From an uncultured Oscillospiraceae bacterium (lineage in GTDB: Bacteria; Bacillota; Clostridia; Oscillospirales; Ruminococcaceae), in assembly GCA_900546885.1 (NCBI GenBank), contig UREN01000050.1, forward strand, positions 1 through 13,477: a DNA stretch of 13,477 nucleotides, written 5' to 3'. Position 1 is the stretch's first letter; each line of letters begins with the position of its first letter. Shown in pieces: positions 1-7,114 of the stretch. Both the position numbers and the translations under genes were made by a program. Under the pieces are notes generated by a model that was not told the DNA's origin, did not search any database, and was given only the letters and a program-made list of their open reading frames with translations.

Positions 1-11
1 GGCCCGCCCTC

Positions 12-674
12 TTATGCCAGGGCCAGGGCCAGCGCCTCGGGCAAAGTTTGCGCCGCGCGCACCCCGCAGGGCGCGGGCTGCCCGCCGCGGCACAGCAGCA
101 CGGCCTCTATGCCCGCCGCGCGGGCGCCTTCAACGTCCGAGCGCGCCGAATCGCCAATGTGCACGGCGCCGCCCGCCGTGCAGCCGTTCAGCGCCAGGGC
201 CTTTTCAAAAAACGCGCGGTGCGGCTTATAGGCGCGCGCCATGTCCCCCGTCACAATGCCCGCGGGCACAATGCCGTGCGCGGCCAGGTTTTCGCGCACA
301 CAGCCCTCGCTGTTGTTGGTAAGCACCCACACCGGCACCGGGCACGCCGCAAAAAAGGCGGGCGCGTCTTCAAACAGGGGCGCGCTTGCCCAAAAGCGCC
401 GGATGCCCGCGTGCAGGGCGGCCTTGTCGGCCTGCAGGTGCAGCTGGCGTTCGCAATCGGCCAAAATGCGCTGCACAATTTCGTCCTGCGTCAAAAACGC
501 GGGGCCAAAGCTGGCCGCCTCGTACTGTTTCAGCCGCTGCCACCAAAAGGCCAGCGCGCGGCGCGGGTCTTTTTCATCGCTGTTCGCGCAGATGGCGCGC
601 ACCACGCCGTGTAAATCCGGCCCGTCCTCTTTCACCAGCGTGCCGGTGTAATCTACAAAAACTGCCTGTTTCAT
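12..674 (-). CDS. HAD-superfamily hydrolase (phosphatase-like)
   Basis: Encodes a 220-residue soluble protein of the haloacid dehalogenase superfamily, probably a small-molecule phosphatase; the substrate cannot be told. Motif I is at the N-terminus, with the nucleophile Asp8 in DYTGT. Motif II is Thr119 in VLTNN, motif III is Lys150 in YKPH, and motif IV is GDSARSD at 174-180. The helical segment between motifs I and II (about 20-105) fits a C1 cap. The second Asp of the usual DxD is replaced by Thr10, giving a DxT motif; in phosphatases that Asp is the acid/base, so activity may differ. The ATG at 674 follows a purine-rich GGGAAGG. Length is normal for the family. It diverges from the AlkZ-like gene. 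Family assignment is firm, function is not. Confidence 0.88.
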   Translation of the reverse strand: MKQAVFVDYTGTLVKEDGPDLHGVVRAICANSDEKDPRRALAFWWQRLKQYEAASFGPAFLTQDEIVQRILADCERQLHLQADKAALHAGIRRFWASAPLFEDAPAFFAACPVPVWVLTNNSEGCVRENLAAHGIVPAGIVTGDMARAYKPHRAFFEKALALNGCTAGGAVHIGDSARSDVEGARAAGIEAVLLCRGGQPAPCGVRAAQTLPEALALALA

Positions 675-761
675 TTCATGCCTTCCCTCTCTTTGCCGGA
701 TGCGGCCGCCGCGCCCGGCGCGCCCCCCGGGGGCGGATGCGCCGCGCGGCGTTCCCCCAAT

Positions 762-770
762 AGTTTACCA
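762..770 (-). promoter_or_regulatory. possible extended -10 promoter for the HAD gene
   Basis: On the minus strand TGGTAAACT reads as an extended -10 (TG-N-TAAACT), about 90 bases upstream of the HAD start codon. No good -35 box lies 16-18 bases upstream, so this is tentative. The rest of the 325-bp divergent gap (675-999) is very GC-rich, with short hairpins and no recognisable gene. Confidence 0.3.
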
Positions 771-861
771 CATTTTCCCGCTGCGGTGCACGCTTTCACA
801 CAGGTTTCACCCCGGCGGGGCCGCCGGGCATGCCGGAGGCGGGCAGCCGTGCCGCCCCGCC

Positions 862-890
862 TTGGCTTTTGCGCGCAAAAGGTGTATGAT
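862..890 (+). promoter_or_regulatory. sigma-70-type promoter of the AlkZ-like gene
   Basis: A -35 TTGGCT (862-867) and a -10 TATGAT (885-890) are separated by exactly 17 bases. Transcription would start near 897, leaving a GC-rich leader of about 100 bases before the ribosome binding site GGAAAGGAGGG (983-993). The leader contains GCCGCCCTTTG twice and small hairpins, but no riboswitch that I recognise. Confidence 0.65.
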
Positions 891-999
891 AAGGCAAAAC
901 GCCGCCCTTTGGCGTGCCAGTGCAAAAAACGCGGCCGGGTTGGCGCACCGCGCAGCCCGCGCCGCCCTTTGCGCGGCCCTTTGGAAAGGAGGGCGCCCC

Positions 1000-2217
1000 A
1001 TGGCGCAGCTACCCGTTGTCACAGCCGAAATGGCGCGCAGCCACCGCCTGCGCGCGCACCATCTGGCCGCCCCGCTGCCGCCGGGCGCCTACTGCGAGGC
1101 CGCCGCGGCCTGCGGGCTGCAGAATTCGCCCCCCGGCGCCTTCGAGACGGCGCTGTTCGCCCGCGTGCAGGGCGCCTCGCCGGCCGGCATCCGCCGCGCG
1201 CTGTATGAGGAAAAAAGCCTGCTTCAGGCCTGGAGCCTGCGCGGCGCGCCCGCCGTGTTTCCCACGCGGGACAGCGATGTGTTTCTGTGCGCGCTGCAGG
1301 GCGCGCACAGCGAGCAGCCCTGGGTGTATACGCGCGGCATTGGCCTTGCGCTGGGCCGCCTTTCCATGACGGTGCAGCAGCTGTGGCCGCTTGTGCGGGG
1401 CGCGGCGCAGCAGTGCCTGGGCCGCCAGGTCATTGTGGGCAAGCCCGCGCTGGACGCCGCCGTGGCCGCCCTGGTGCTGCCGCAGCTGCCCGTGGAAAAG
1501 CAGCCCGTGTGGAACAGCCCCTCGCCCTATGGCCGGCCGGACGTGCAGACGCTGGGCGGGGCCGTGGCCTCGTTTCTTCTGCGCCCGTGCGCCTTCGAGC
1601 GGCTGGTGGTGTTTGGCCGCCGCCAGGGCGCGCTGCCCACGTTCACTTCGCCCCGGGCCTGGCTGGGCGCGCCGCTGGCCGCCCCGCGGCCAGACGCTGC
1701 CGCGGCCCTTGCGCGCCGGTTTTTGCACTGCTATGGCCCGGCCACGCCCGCCGCGTTTCAAAGCTGGCTGGGCGCAAGCCCGGCGCAGGCCCGGCGCATG
1801 TGGGCCGCCGTGGCGCCCGAAACCCGGCCCGTAAGCCTGGCGGGCCGCACGGCCTATGTGCTGGCGCAGGATATGCCCGGCCTGCTGGCCGCCGCGCCGG
1901 CACAGCCGCAGCTGTTGCTGCTGGGCCCGCACGACCCCTACCTGGACGTGCACGGCCCGAGCGAAAAGGCCCTGCTGCTGCCAGACGCCGCCCGGCACAA
2001 AGCCGTGTGGCAAACCGTTTCGAACCCGGGCGTGCTGCTGCAGGCCGGGGCCGTTGCGGGCGTGTGGCGCCAAAGCGCGCAGGGCAAAGGCCTTGCGCTT
2101 CGCTTTACGATGTTTGCCCCGCTTTCTTCGGCCGGGCGCGCGCAGGTGCAGGCGTTGGCACAGCGCTATGCCGCCTTCCGCGGCCAGCCCCTTGCGGCCT
2201 GCACGCTGGAAGAGTAA
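1000..2217 (+). CDS. AlkZ-like winged-helix DNA-binding protein (HTH_42 family)
   Basis: Encodes 405 residues of the HTH_42/AlkZ superfamily, whose studied members are DNA glycosylases that unhook interstrand crosslinks or remove alkylated bases. Recognisable family segments are CGLQNSPPGAFETALFARV (38-56), the stretch containing AWSLRGAPAVFP at about 75-87, and the central CYGPATPAAFQSWLG-type winged-helix segment. The start is the ATG at 1000 because an excellent ribosome binding site sits just before it; the frame is open further upstream, but the composition there is not protein-like. The QxQ/QxD catalytic pair of characterised glycosylases appears here as Gln41-Asn-Ser43, so the second acidic or amide residue is missing. 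It may be a subfamily with altered chemistry or a non-catalytic DNA binder. The gene stands alone between its own promoter and an AT-rich gap. Confidence 0.82.
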   Translation: MAQLPVVTAEMARSHRLRAHHLAAPLPPGAYCEAAAACGLQNSPPGAFETALFARVQGASPAGIRRALYEEKSLLQAWSLRGAPAVFPTRDSDVFLCALQGAHSEQPWVYTRGIGLALGRLSMTVQQLWPLVRGAAQQCLGRQVIVGKPALDAAVAALVLPQLPVEKQPVWNSPSPYGRPDVQTLGGAVASFLLRPCAFERLVVFGRRQGALPTFTSPRAWLGAPLAAPRPDAAAALARRFLHCYGPATPAAFQSWLGASPAQARRMWAAVAPETRPVSLAGRTAYVLAQDMPGLLAAAPAQPQLLLLGPHDPYLDVHGPSEKALLLPDAARHKAVWQTVSNPGVLLQAGAVAGVWRQSAQGKGLALRFTMFAPLSSAGRAQVQALAQRYAAFRGQPLAACTLEE

Positions 2218-2218
2218 T

Positions 2219-2236
2219 ATACAATTTGTATTTTTT
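2219..2236 (+). terminator. weak AT-rich hairpin with T run after the AlkZ-like gene
   Basis: Directly after the stop codon, ATACA (2219-2223) can pair with TGTAT (2227-2231), followed by a T run to 2236. The stem is short and AT-only, so it could be a weak terminator or chance in an AT-rich gap. Confidence 0.3.
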
Positions 2237-2324
2237 ATACTTTTTGTATTATCTTCTTGCCCGGCAGGCACACTGGGCAAAAGAACACAAAAAAATGCGC
2301 CTGCATTTTGGTTACCCTGCCGCC

Positions 2325-2353
2325 TTGCCGCCTTGCGCAAAACGGGGTATAAT
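2325..2353 (+). promoter_or_regulatory. sigma-70-type promoter of the heptad-repeat gene
   Basis: A -35 TTGCCG (2325-2330) and a perfect -10 TATAAT (2348-2353) are 17 bases apart. Transcription would start near 2360, about 40 bases before the start codon. Confidence 0.75.
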
Positions 2354-2401
2354 AGAGCAACAGGGCCGGCAGGCCATGCGGCACAAAAGAGGTGTGGGCG
2401 A

Positions 2402-2929
2402 ATGAAAAATGAAGAGATGATTTTGCAGCTGCTGGCCGAACTGAAAGCCGGGCAGGACGAACTGCGCGCGGGGCAGGACGAGCTGCGCGCCGGGCAGGAT
2501 GAGCTGCGCGCCGGGCAGGACGAGCTGCGCGCCGGGCAGGACGAGCTGCGCGCCAGGCAGGACGAACTGCGCGCCGGGCAGGACGAACTGCGCGCCGGGC
2601 AGGACGAGCTGCGCGCCGGGCAGGACGAGCTGCGCGCCGGGCAGGACGAACTGCGCGCCGGGCAGGACGCACTGAGCGCGCGGCTGGAAAAGGTGGAGGC
2701 GCGGCAGGAAGCGCTGGAGGCCGAGATGCGCCACACGCGCGTATTGGTGGAACAGCAGGACCACAAAATCAGCCTGGTGGCCGAGCAGTATGGCGATGTG
2801 GCCGCAAAGCTGGATACGCTTTTGCACAAAGCCGCGCAGGTGGACGAGCTGCGCAGCCGCACAAGCACGCTGGAAACCGTGGTGGCGCACCACACGGCAG
2901 AGCTTCAGGCCATGCGTCAGGCGCACTGA
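2402..2929 (+). CDS. heptad-repeat coiled-coil protein of unknown function
   Basis: Encodes a 175-residue, highly charged protein without signal peptide or membrane segment. Residues 1-15 form a short lead-in. Residues 16-92 are eleven tandem seven-residue units of consensus AGQDELR. Leu recurs every seven residues and alternates 4/3 with Gln, which should give a continuous coiled coil. The C-terminal part (about 93-175) is non-repetitive but still helical and heptad-like. The layout resembles coiled-coil hypothetical proteins common in Clostridia, with a short start, a Gly-Gln-rich repeat and a conserved tail beginning near MRHTRVLVE; no biochemical role is known to me. The ATG at 2402 follows AGAGGTG. 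It has its own promoter and a strong terminator, so it is a single-gene unit. Repeat number is likely to vary between strains without breaking the frame. Confidence 0.8.
   Translation: MKNEEMILQLLAELKAGQDELRAGQDELRAGQDELRAGQDELRAGQDELRARQDELRAGQDELRAGQDELRAGQDELRAGQDELRAGQDALSARLEKVEARQEALEAEMRHTRVLVEQQDHKISLVAEQYGDVAAKLDTLLHKAAQVDELRSRTSTLETVVAHHTAELQAMRQAH
2447..2677 (+). repeat. 11-copy 21-bp in-frame tandem repeat
   Basis: Eleven consecutive 21-bp units start GCC/GCG-GGG-CAG-GAC and fill 231 bp exactly. Units 1-10 differ almost only at synonymous third positions (GAA/GAG, GAC/GAT, GCC/GCG). Unit 6 has AGG for GGG (Gly to Arg), and unit 11 is degenerate (AGQDALS). Confidence 0.97.
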
Positions 2930-2940
2930 ACAAACGCAGA

Positions 2941-2988
2941 AAGGCGCTCGCTTTCCCAAAGGGGAAAGCGCGCGCCTTTTTCTGTTTT
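2941..2988 (+). terminator. strong rho-independent terminator after the heptad-repeat gene
   Basis: The left arm AAGGCGCTCGCTTTCCC (2941-2957) and the right arm GGGGAAAGCGCGCGCCTT pair almost perfectly around an AAA loop, and a T-rich tract runs to 2988. It lies between convergent genes and may also slow minus-strand transcription leaving the chromate transporter pair. Confidence 0.9.
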
Positions 2989-3141
2989 GTGCCTCGCACG
3001 CGGGAACAGGGGCAGCGCTGGCGCTTCGCTTTGCGCCAGCGCCGCGCCCGGCACGGGGCGCCAGGGCCGCAGGGCAATGGCTGCCGGCCGGGCCCGAAAG
3101 CGCCCGGGCGGCCCCGGCGGCCGTTTCCCGGTTTGCAGATG

Positions 3142-3711
3142 CTACACGGGCACAAGGCCCGCGGCGCCCAGCGCAAGGCTGGCCGCGCCGCACAGGCACA
3201 TCACCAGAATGGGGTTCCACTTGCGCCAGCGCAGCAGCACCAGGGCCGCGCAGAACAGCGCCGCCGAAGCCCACTGCACGTTGCCCGGCGCCGGGGCTGC
3301 GCCGCCCAGCACGGCCGTGCCCAGCATGGCAAGGCCCGCCGCCGCAATCAGCGCCACCACCGCCGGGCGCAGGCAGCTCAGCACGCTGTCCAGCGCGGGG
3401 GCGCTTTGGTAGCGCCGGTACAGATACGCCAGCACCGACACCAGAATAAGCGCCGGGAAAATGCACCCCAGCGTGGCCACCACGGCGCCCGGCACGCCCG
3501 CAATGCGAATGCCCACAAAGGTGGCCGAGTTCACGGCAATGGGGCCGGGCGTCATTTCGGCAATGGTGACAAGGTTGGTGAACTCGGCCATGCTAAGCCA
3601 GCCGTGGGCCTCCACCACCTGCGCCTGAATGAGGGGAATGGCCGCATAGCCGCCGCCCACGCTGAACAGCCCCACCAGCAGAAAGCTGAAAAACAGCTGC
3701 ACATAGGTCAT
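3142..3711 (-). CDS. chromate transporter, short-chain CHR subunit (second gene)
   Basis: Encodes a 189-residue integral membrane protein, half the size of classical ChrA, as expected for short-chain CHR proteins that work as a pair. Conserved features are SVGGGYAAIPL at 17-27 and TPGPIAVNSATFVG at 54-67, followed by several hydrophobic spans. The start is the ATG at 3711, whose first bases overlap the upstream TGA (ATGA, 3708-3711), so translation is coupled to the partner gene. A longer in-frame start at 3741 would put ten Ala/Gly/Arg-rich residues in front and is unlikely. Paired short CHR proteins are reported to export chromate together. The natural substrate here may be another oxyanion. 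Confidence 0.9.
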   Translation of the reverse strand: MTYVQLFFSFLLVGLFSVGGGYAAIPLIQAQVVEAHGWLSMAEFTNLVTIAEMTPGPIAVNSATFVGIRIAGVPGAVVATLGCIFPALILVSVLAYLYRRYQSAPALDSVLSCLRPAVVALIAAAGLAMLGTAVLGGAAPAPGNVQWASAALFCAALVLLRWRKWNPILVMCLCGAASLALGAAGLVPV

Positions 3712-4364
3712 GGCGCGCCCGCCCCCTTCCGCCGCAGCCACAGTGTCTTGCCCACGCCCGCCAGGGCCGCGGCCAGAATGATGAAAATGACGTTTACGTC
3801 AAACACAAAGTTTGCCAGAAAGGCCCCGGCCATCAGCGCCAGCGAAAGGGCGCTGCGCTCTTTGGCCACCTTGGCGCCAAGGCCGCAGGCCACGTCCAGT
3901 ATCACGGCGGCCACGCCCGCCTGCATGCCCTTCAGCGCCAGCGCCACCCAGCGGTTGGCGGCAAAGGCCGCATAAAACAGCGAAATCACCGACAAAATCA
4001 CCATCGGCGGCAGAATGGTGCCCAGCACGGCCACCACCATGCCCGCAAAGCCGCACACGCGCCAGCCCACCAGAATGGCCGCGTTCACCGCAATGGCCCC
4101 CGGCGAGGCCTGGGCCAGGGCGGCAAAATCCAGCATTTCCTCTTCGCTCAGCCATTTCAGGCTGTCCACAAATTTGCGCTTCATAAAGGTGACAATTACA
4201 AACCCGCCGCCAAAGGTAAACGTGCTGATATACAGCGTGGCCAAAAACAGCGGCCACAGCTTGGCCCTGTCACAGCGCGGCGCGGCCGCCGCGCGGCCCG
4301 CGCTGTGCCCGGCTTGCGGCGCGGGCTGTGCCCCGGCCTGGCCGGGGCCCTTTTGTGTGTGCAA
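3708..4364 (-). CDS. chromate transporter, short-chain CHR subunit (first gene, TTG start)
   Basis: Encodes a 218-residue membrane protein of the CHR family. After a polar, Ala/Pro/Gln-rich cytoplasmic lead of about 35 residues come FGGGF at 51-55, the PGAIAVN signature at 88-94 and several hydrophobic spans. I place the start at TTG 4364-4362 because GGGGGAGGA lies about five bases before it and no in-frame ATG lies between it and the membrane domain. An ATG at 4442 would add 26 low-complexity residues and lacks a ribosome binding site. A strong GC hairpin (4330-4348) falls a few codons after the TTG and could damp initiation. It is the first gene of a two-gene operon, divergent from the LysR-type gene, which suggests control by that regulator. 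Confidence 0.85.
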   Translation of the reverse strand: MHTQKGPGQAGAQPAPQAGHSAGRAAAAPRCDRAKLWPLFLATLYISTFTFGGGFVIVTFMKRKFVDSLKWLSEEEMLDFAALAQASPGAIAVNAAILVGWRVCGFAGMVVAVLGTILPPMVILSVISLFYAAFAANRWVALALKGMQAGVAAVILDVACGLGAKVAKERSALSLALMAGAFLANFVFDVNVIFIILAAALAGVGKTLWLRRKGAGAP

Positions 4365-4450
4365 TGTTTCCTCCCCCTTCTGCGGCCCGCCCGTGCGCCG
4401 GGCCGCGCCGCATGCTGTGTGCCCCTTTGGGCCCGCCTTCATCTTACCAC

Positions 4451-4489
4451 TTGCACAGTCATAATAAAAATACTATAATTTTATATAGT
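4451..4489 (+). promoter_or_regulatory. LysR-gene promoter overlapped by a palindrome
   Basis: TTGCAC (4451-4456) and a perfect TATAAT (4474-4479) are 17 bases apart and point at the LysR-type gene. The inverted repeat ACTATA (4472-4477) / TATAGT (4484-4489) overlaps the -10 box and the expected start of transcription. This placement suits autorepression by a LysR-type protein and control of the divergent transporter operon. The arm spacing does not match the standard symmetrical T-N11-A box, so operator identity is inferred. Confidence 0.65.
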
Positions 4490-4559
4490 TCTTAGCCTTT
4501 TTGCTATCATCTTGCCCCGGCGCGCGGCCGCGCTGTGCCGGGGGAAAGGAGGCCTGCCC

Positions 4560-5450
4560 GTGACCATCCGCCATTTCCGCATCTTCATTGCCGTGGCCAA
4601 CACCGGCAGCATCACCAGGGCCGCGCAGGCGCTGTATGTGTCGCAGCCCACCGTCAGCGTGGCCATCCGCGAGCTGGAGCAGCACTACGGCACCCGCCTG
4701 TTCGAGCGCATCAGCCAGCGCCTGAAAATCACCGAGGCAGGCCGCGCCCTGCTGGGCTATGCCACGCACCTCATCAGCCTGTACGACGAGGTGGAGGCCT
4801 CGTTTCAAAACCCGGATTCCCACGGTCTGCTGCGCGTGGGCGCCAGCGTCACCTTCGGCGTGTACGGCATGCCCGCCCTGGCGGCCAGGTTTGCCGCGCG
4901 CTTTCCGCACATCCGCCTGGAGGTGACGGTGGACACCACCGACGAGGTGGAAAAGCGCCTGCTGGAAAACGAGCTGGACGCCGCCATTGTGGCGGGCGCG
5001 GTGCGCTCGCGCTTCATTGCCCTCACCCCCCTGTTCACCGAGCAGCACGTTGCCCTGTGCGCGCCCGGCCACCCCATGGCAGGGCGCAGCGTCACGCTGG
5101 CGCAGTTCATGGCCCAGCCGCTGGTGCTGCGCCAGCGCGGCTCGGGCGCGTTTCAGCTGTTCAGCGCCGCCGTGGCCCAGGCGGGCTACACGCCCCGCCC
5201 CGCGTGGCAGTGCGCCTCGGTGCAGGCCATTCTGGCCGCCGTGGGCCTGGGCCTTGGCGTCACCGTGCTGCCCCGCCAGGTGGCCGCGGCCGCGCTGGAC
5301 GCCGGGCAGCTGGCCGTCATCCGCGTGCATGGGCTGGACGTGCACAGCACCGTGTGCCTGGCCGTGCACAAATCGAAATTCCTCTCGCCCGCGCTGGGCC
5401 ATTTCATGGATATGGCCCGCGCCCTGGCACAGCCGCAAACGGGGGAATAA
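4560..5450 (+). CDS. LysR-family transcriptional regulator
   Basis: Encodes 296 residues with the classic LysR layout. An N-terminal winged helix-turn-helix spans about residues 1-60, with the signature SITRAAQALYVSQPTVSVAI at 17-36. A linker helix follows to about 88, then a two-lobed effector-binding domain (about 90-290). The start is GTG 4560, eight bases after GGAAAGGAGG. An ATG at 4512 would add 16 residues and would place the ribosome binding site inside the gene. It lies divergent from the two chromate transporter genes with about 195 bp between the start codons, the usual arrangement for a LysR regulator and its target. The ligand cannot be predicted from sequence. Confidence 0.93.
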   Translation: MTIRHFRIFIAVANTGSITRAAQALYVSQPTVSVAIRELEQHYGTRLFERISQRLKITEAGRALLGYATHLISLYDEVEASFQNPDSHGLLRVGASVTFGVYGMPALAARFAARFPHIRLEVTVDTTDEVEKRLLENELDAAIVAGAVRSRFIALTPLFTEQHVALCAPGHPMAGRSVTLAQFMAQPLVLRQRGSGAFQLFSAAVAQAGYTPRPAWQCASVQAILAAVGLGLGVTVLPRQVAAAALDAGQLAVIRVHGLDVHSTVCLAVHKSKFLSPALGHFMDMARALAQPQTGE

Positions 5451-5969
5451 CATGCCCCCGCGGCGGGCTTCCGCCCGGCCTGCCGCGCCCAAAACGCCCC
5501 TGCGGCCAGGGGCGGGCCGCAAAAACGCATCGCTTTTGCGCCCATTTTGCGTGAACCGCAGTGTAAAAAGCGCCCGGCAAAGGCGTGCCTGCGCAAGAAA
5601 GCATCGGTTTTGGGCAAACAATTTTGCCGCCCGGCGCATTCAAAAAGCCCGGTAATCCGTCAGGATTACCGGGCTTTTTTCACGCTGCGGTTCGCACAAA
5701 ATTGCCGGGCCGGCCCCTGGCGGCAAACAGCATTGCCGCCATCGCTTCGCGAACGGGCAGTTTGCTCAAAAGTTCCAGCGGAACTTTTGCTGCCATGGGC
5801 AGCCGCAAAACCGCTTCAGGGGCAATGGTTTCTTGCGCCAGCGCGCCCAAAGCCAGTGCGTTCTTGCTTTTGCACGCCCGGGCCGGCGCGTGCCTGCGCC
5901 CCTGCGGCTTGCTTTGCGCTGCGGGGGCGCTTATTTTTGCGCGCCTGGCAAGGGGCAGGGCGCGCTGCC
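5451..5969. other. repeat-rich intergenic region without a recognisable gene
   Basis: This 519-bp gap between the convergent LysR-type and aldo/keto reductase genes contains no convincing gene. It holds an imperfect inverted repeat (5544-5570 against 5677-5703, sharing the core GAACCGCAG), a perfect terminator hairpin between the two arms, and a short perfect dyad AAAAGTTCC-AGC-GGAACTTTT at 5768-5788. Two similar AAA-GCATCG-TTTTG tracts also occur, near 5521-5540 and 5598-5617. It looks like an interspersed intergenic repeat element or its decayed remains. Confidence 0.5.
5642..5680. terminator. perfect bidirectional terminator hairpin
   Basis: The left arm AAAAAGCCCGGTAATCC (5642-5658) pairs over all 17 bases with 5663-5679 around a GTCA loop. 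A T run ends the plus strand, and on the minus strand the same hairpin also ends in T. It can stop both the LysR transcript and the aldo/keto reductase transcript. Confidence 0.92.
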
Positions 5970-7064
5970 TCAGGCGCCGAAATAGGCGCAAATTTCTTTC
6001 ATGCGCTGCGCCTGCTTCACATGGAAGGGGCAGCGTGCGTCGCAGTGGCCGCAGCCCACGCACGCCGCGGCCGTTTTGCCCAGGTTGGCATAGTGGTTTT
6101 TCGCCAGGGCGTCCCCGGCGCGGGCCAGGTCGTAATATTTGTTGACAAGGCCAATGTCCAGCCCGGCCGGGCACGGCTGGCAGTGGTTGCAGTATACGCA
6201 CACGCCCGCGGCGTCCTGCGGGGCAAAGGTGCCCAGCACAGAATAATCCCGCGCTTCGGGGCCCGCCGTCAAAAAGCCCAGCACGCGCCGCACGTCCTGC
6301 CGGTTGCGCACGCCGGGCAGCACCGTCAGCACGCCGGGTTTATCCAGCGCATACTGCATGCACTGGTATTCGCTAAGCGCCTGCCCAAACGGCGAGGTGG
6401 CCGCGCGCAGCAGCTGCCCGCCCGAAAACGCCTTCATCACCGAAATGCCCACGCCCTCGGCCTCGCACCGGCGGTACAGCGCCTGCCGCTCGTCCACTTC
6501 GCCAATGGCAAACTCGCCGTGGCGGTAATCGTAGGCGGGGTTGATGCTGAACATCAGCATGTCAATCAGCCCCATGTCCAGCACCTTGTGCACCACCTGC
6601 GGCGTGTGGGACGAAAGCCCAATGTGCCGCACAACGCCCTGGCGCTTCAGCGTTTTTAAATATTCCAGCGTGCCGTGCGCCCGGGCCGTTTCCAGGTCTG
6701 CCACTTCGTCTATGCAGTGCAGAAAGCCGAAGTCGATATAGTCTGTTTTCAGCGCCTCCAGCTGCCAGGCCACCGAGCGCCGAATCGCCTCCAGCTCCAG
6801 CGTCCAGCCGTATTTGCCGGTGCGGTAATCGGCCCCGAAATGCACCTGGTAATACACCTTGCTGCGGCTGCCCGCCACCGCGCGGCCATACGCCGCAAAC
6901 GGCCGCGCGTCGCCCGCCGCCATGTCAAAATAGTTCACGCCGTTTTCCAGCGCAAGCTCCACCGTGGCCTGCGCCTCTTTTTCGCCCGCATCCCCCAGGC
7001 TGCTGTTGCCAAGGCCGATGATGCCAATTTCCTCTGTGCCCTTCGGCAGTTTGCGGTATTCCAT
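5970..7064 (-). CDS. aldo/keto reductase with C-terminal two-cluster ferredoxin domain
   Basis: Encodes a 364-residue soluble oxidoreductase. Residues about 1-270 form the aldo/keto reductase barrel: IGLGNSSLG near 15-23, NYFD with Asp47, Tyr59 in AAYG, and DYIDFGFLH with His116. Residues about 285-352 carry two 4Fe-4S motifs, C-x2-C-x2-C-x2-CP (CVYCNHCQPCP) and C-x2-C-x2-C-x3-CP (CVGCGHCDARCP). Such fusions are common in anaerobes and probably pass electrons between iron-sulphur clusters and an organic substrate. Where most family members have the catalytic Lys at the end of the strand after Tyr, this one has His75 (KVYYQVH), so the standard NADPH carbonyl mechanism may not apply. The ATG at 7064 follows GAGGGAG. 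It is transcribed alone from the promoter at 7115-7143. Confidence 0.92.
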   Translation of the reverse strand: MEYRKLPKGTEEIGIIGLGNSSLGDAGEKEAQATVELALENGVNYFDMAAGDARPFAAYGRAVAGSRSKVYYQVHFGADYRTGKYGWTLELEAIRRSVAWQLEALKTDYIDFGFLHCIDEVADLETARAHGTLEYLKTLKRQGVVRHIGLSSHTPQVVHKVLDMGLIDMLMFSINPAYDYRHGEFAIGEVDERQALYRRCEAEGVGISVMKAFSGGQLLRAATSPFGQALSEYQCMQYALDKPGVLTVLPGVRNRQDVRRVLGFLTAGPEARDYSVLGTFAPQDAAGVCVYCNHCQPCPAGLDIGLVNKYYDLARAGDALAKNHYANLGKTAAACVGCGHCDARCPFHVKQAQRMKEICAYFGA

Positions 7065-7114
7065 TGCGTCTCCCTCTTCCCGTGCGCCGCGGCGCGCCGG
7101 GGCTTTTTTCTTTC

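Noticed and set aside
2447..2677. CRISPR-like regular spacing of repeats
   Set aside because: The units are contiguous 21-bp in-frame codon repeats with no spacers, inside a gene.
1009..2895. Long minus-strand open frame (628 codons) opposite the AlkZ-like and heptad-repeat genes
   Set aside because: It is the antisense shadow of two well-supported genes in GC-rich DNA. Its product is Arg/Gln/His-rich, low in complexity and matches no family, and half of it is the reverse of the 21-bp repeat.
4471..4490. Standard LysR T-N11-A box
   Set aside because: The palindrome arms are real, but the symmetrical T and A are not eleven bases apart. I report only the inverted repeat.
4473..5639. Minus-strand open frame opposite the LysR-type gene
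   Set aside because: The codons mirror the LysR frame, the product is Gly/His/Arg-rich without any domain, and no ribosome binding site is present.
5680..6201. Minus-strand frame overlapping the aldo/keto reductase 3' end and the repeat-rich gap
   Set aside because: The overlapping half is a frame-shifted shadow, and the rest is Ala/Arg-rich with no family resemblance. It has no start signal.
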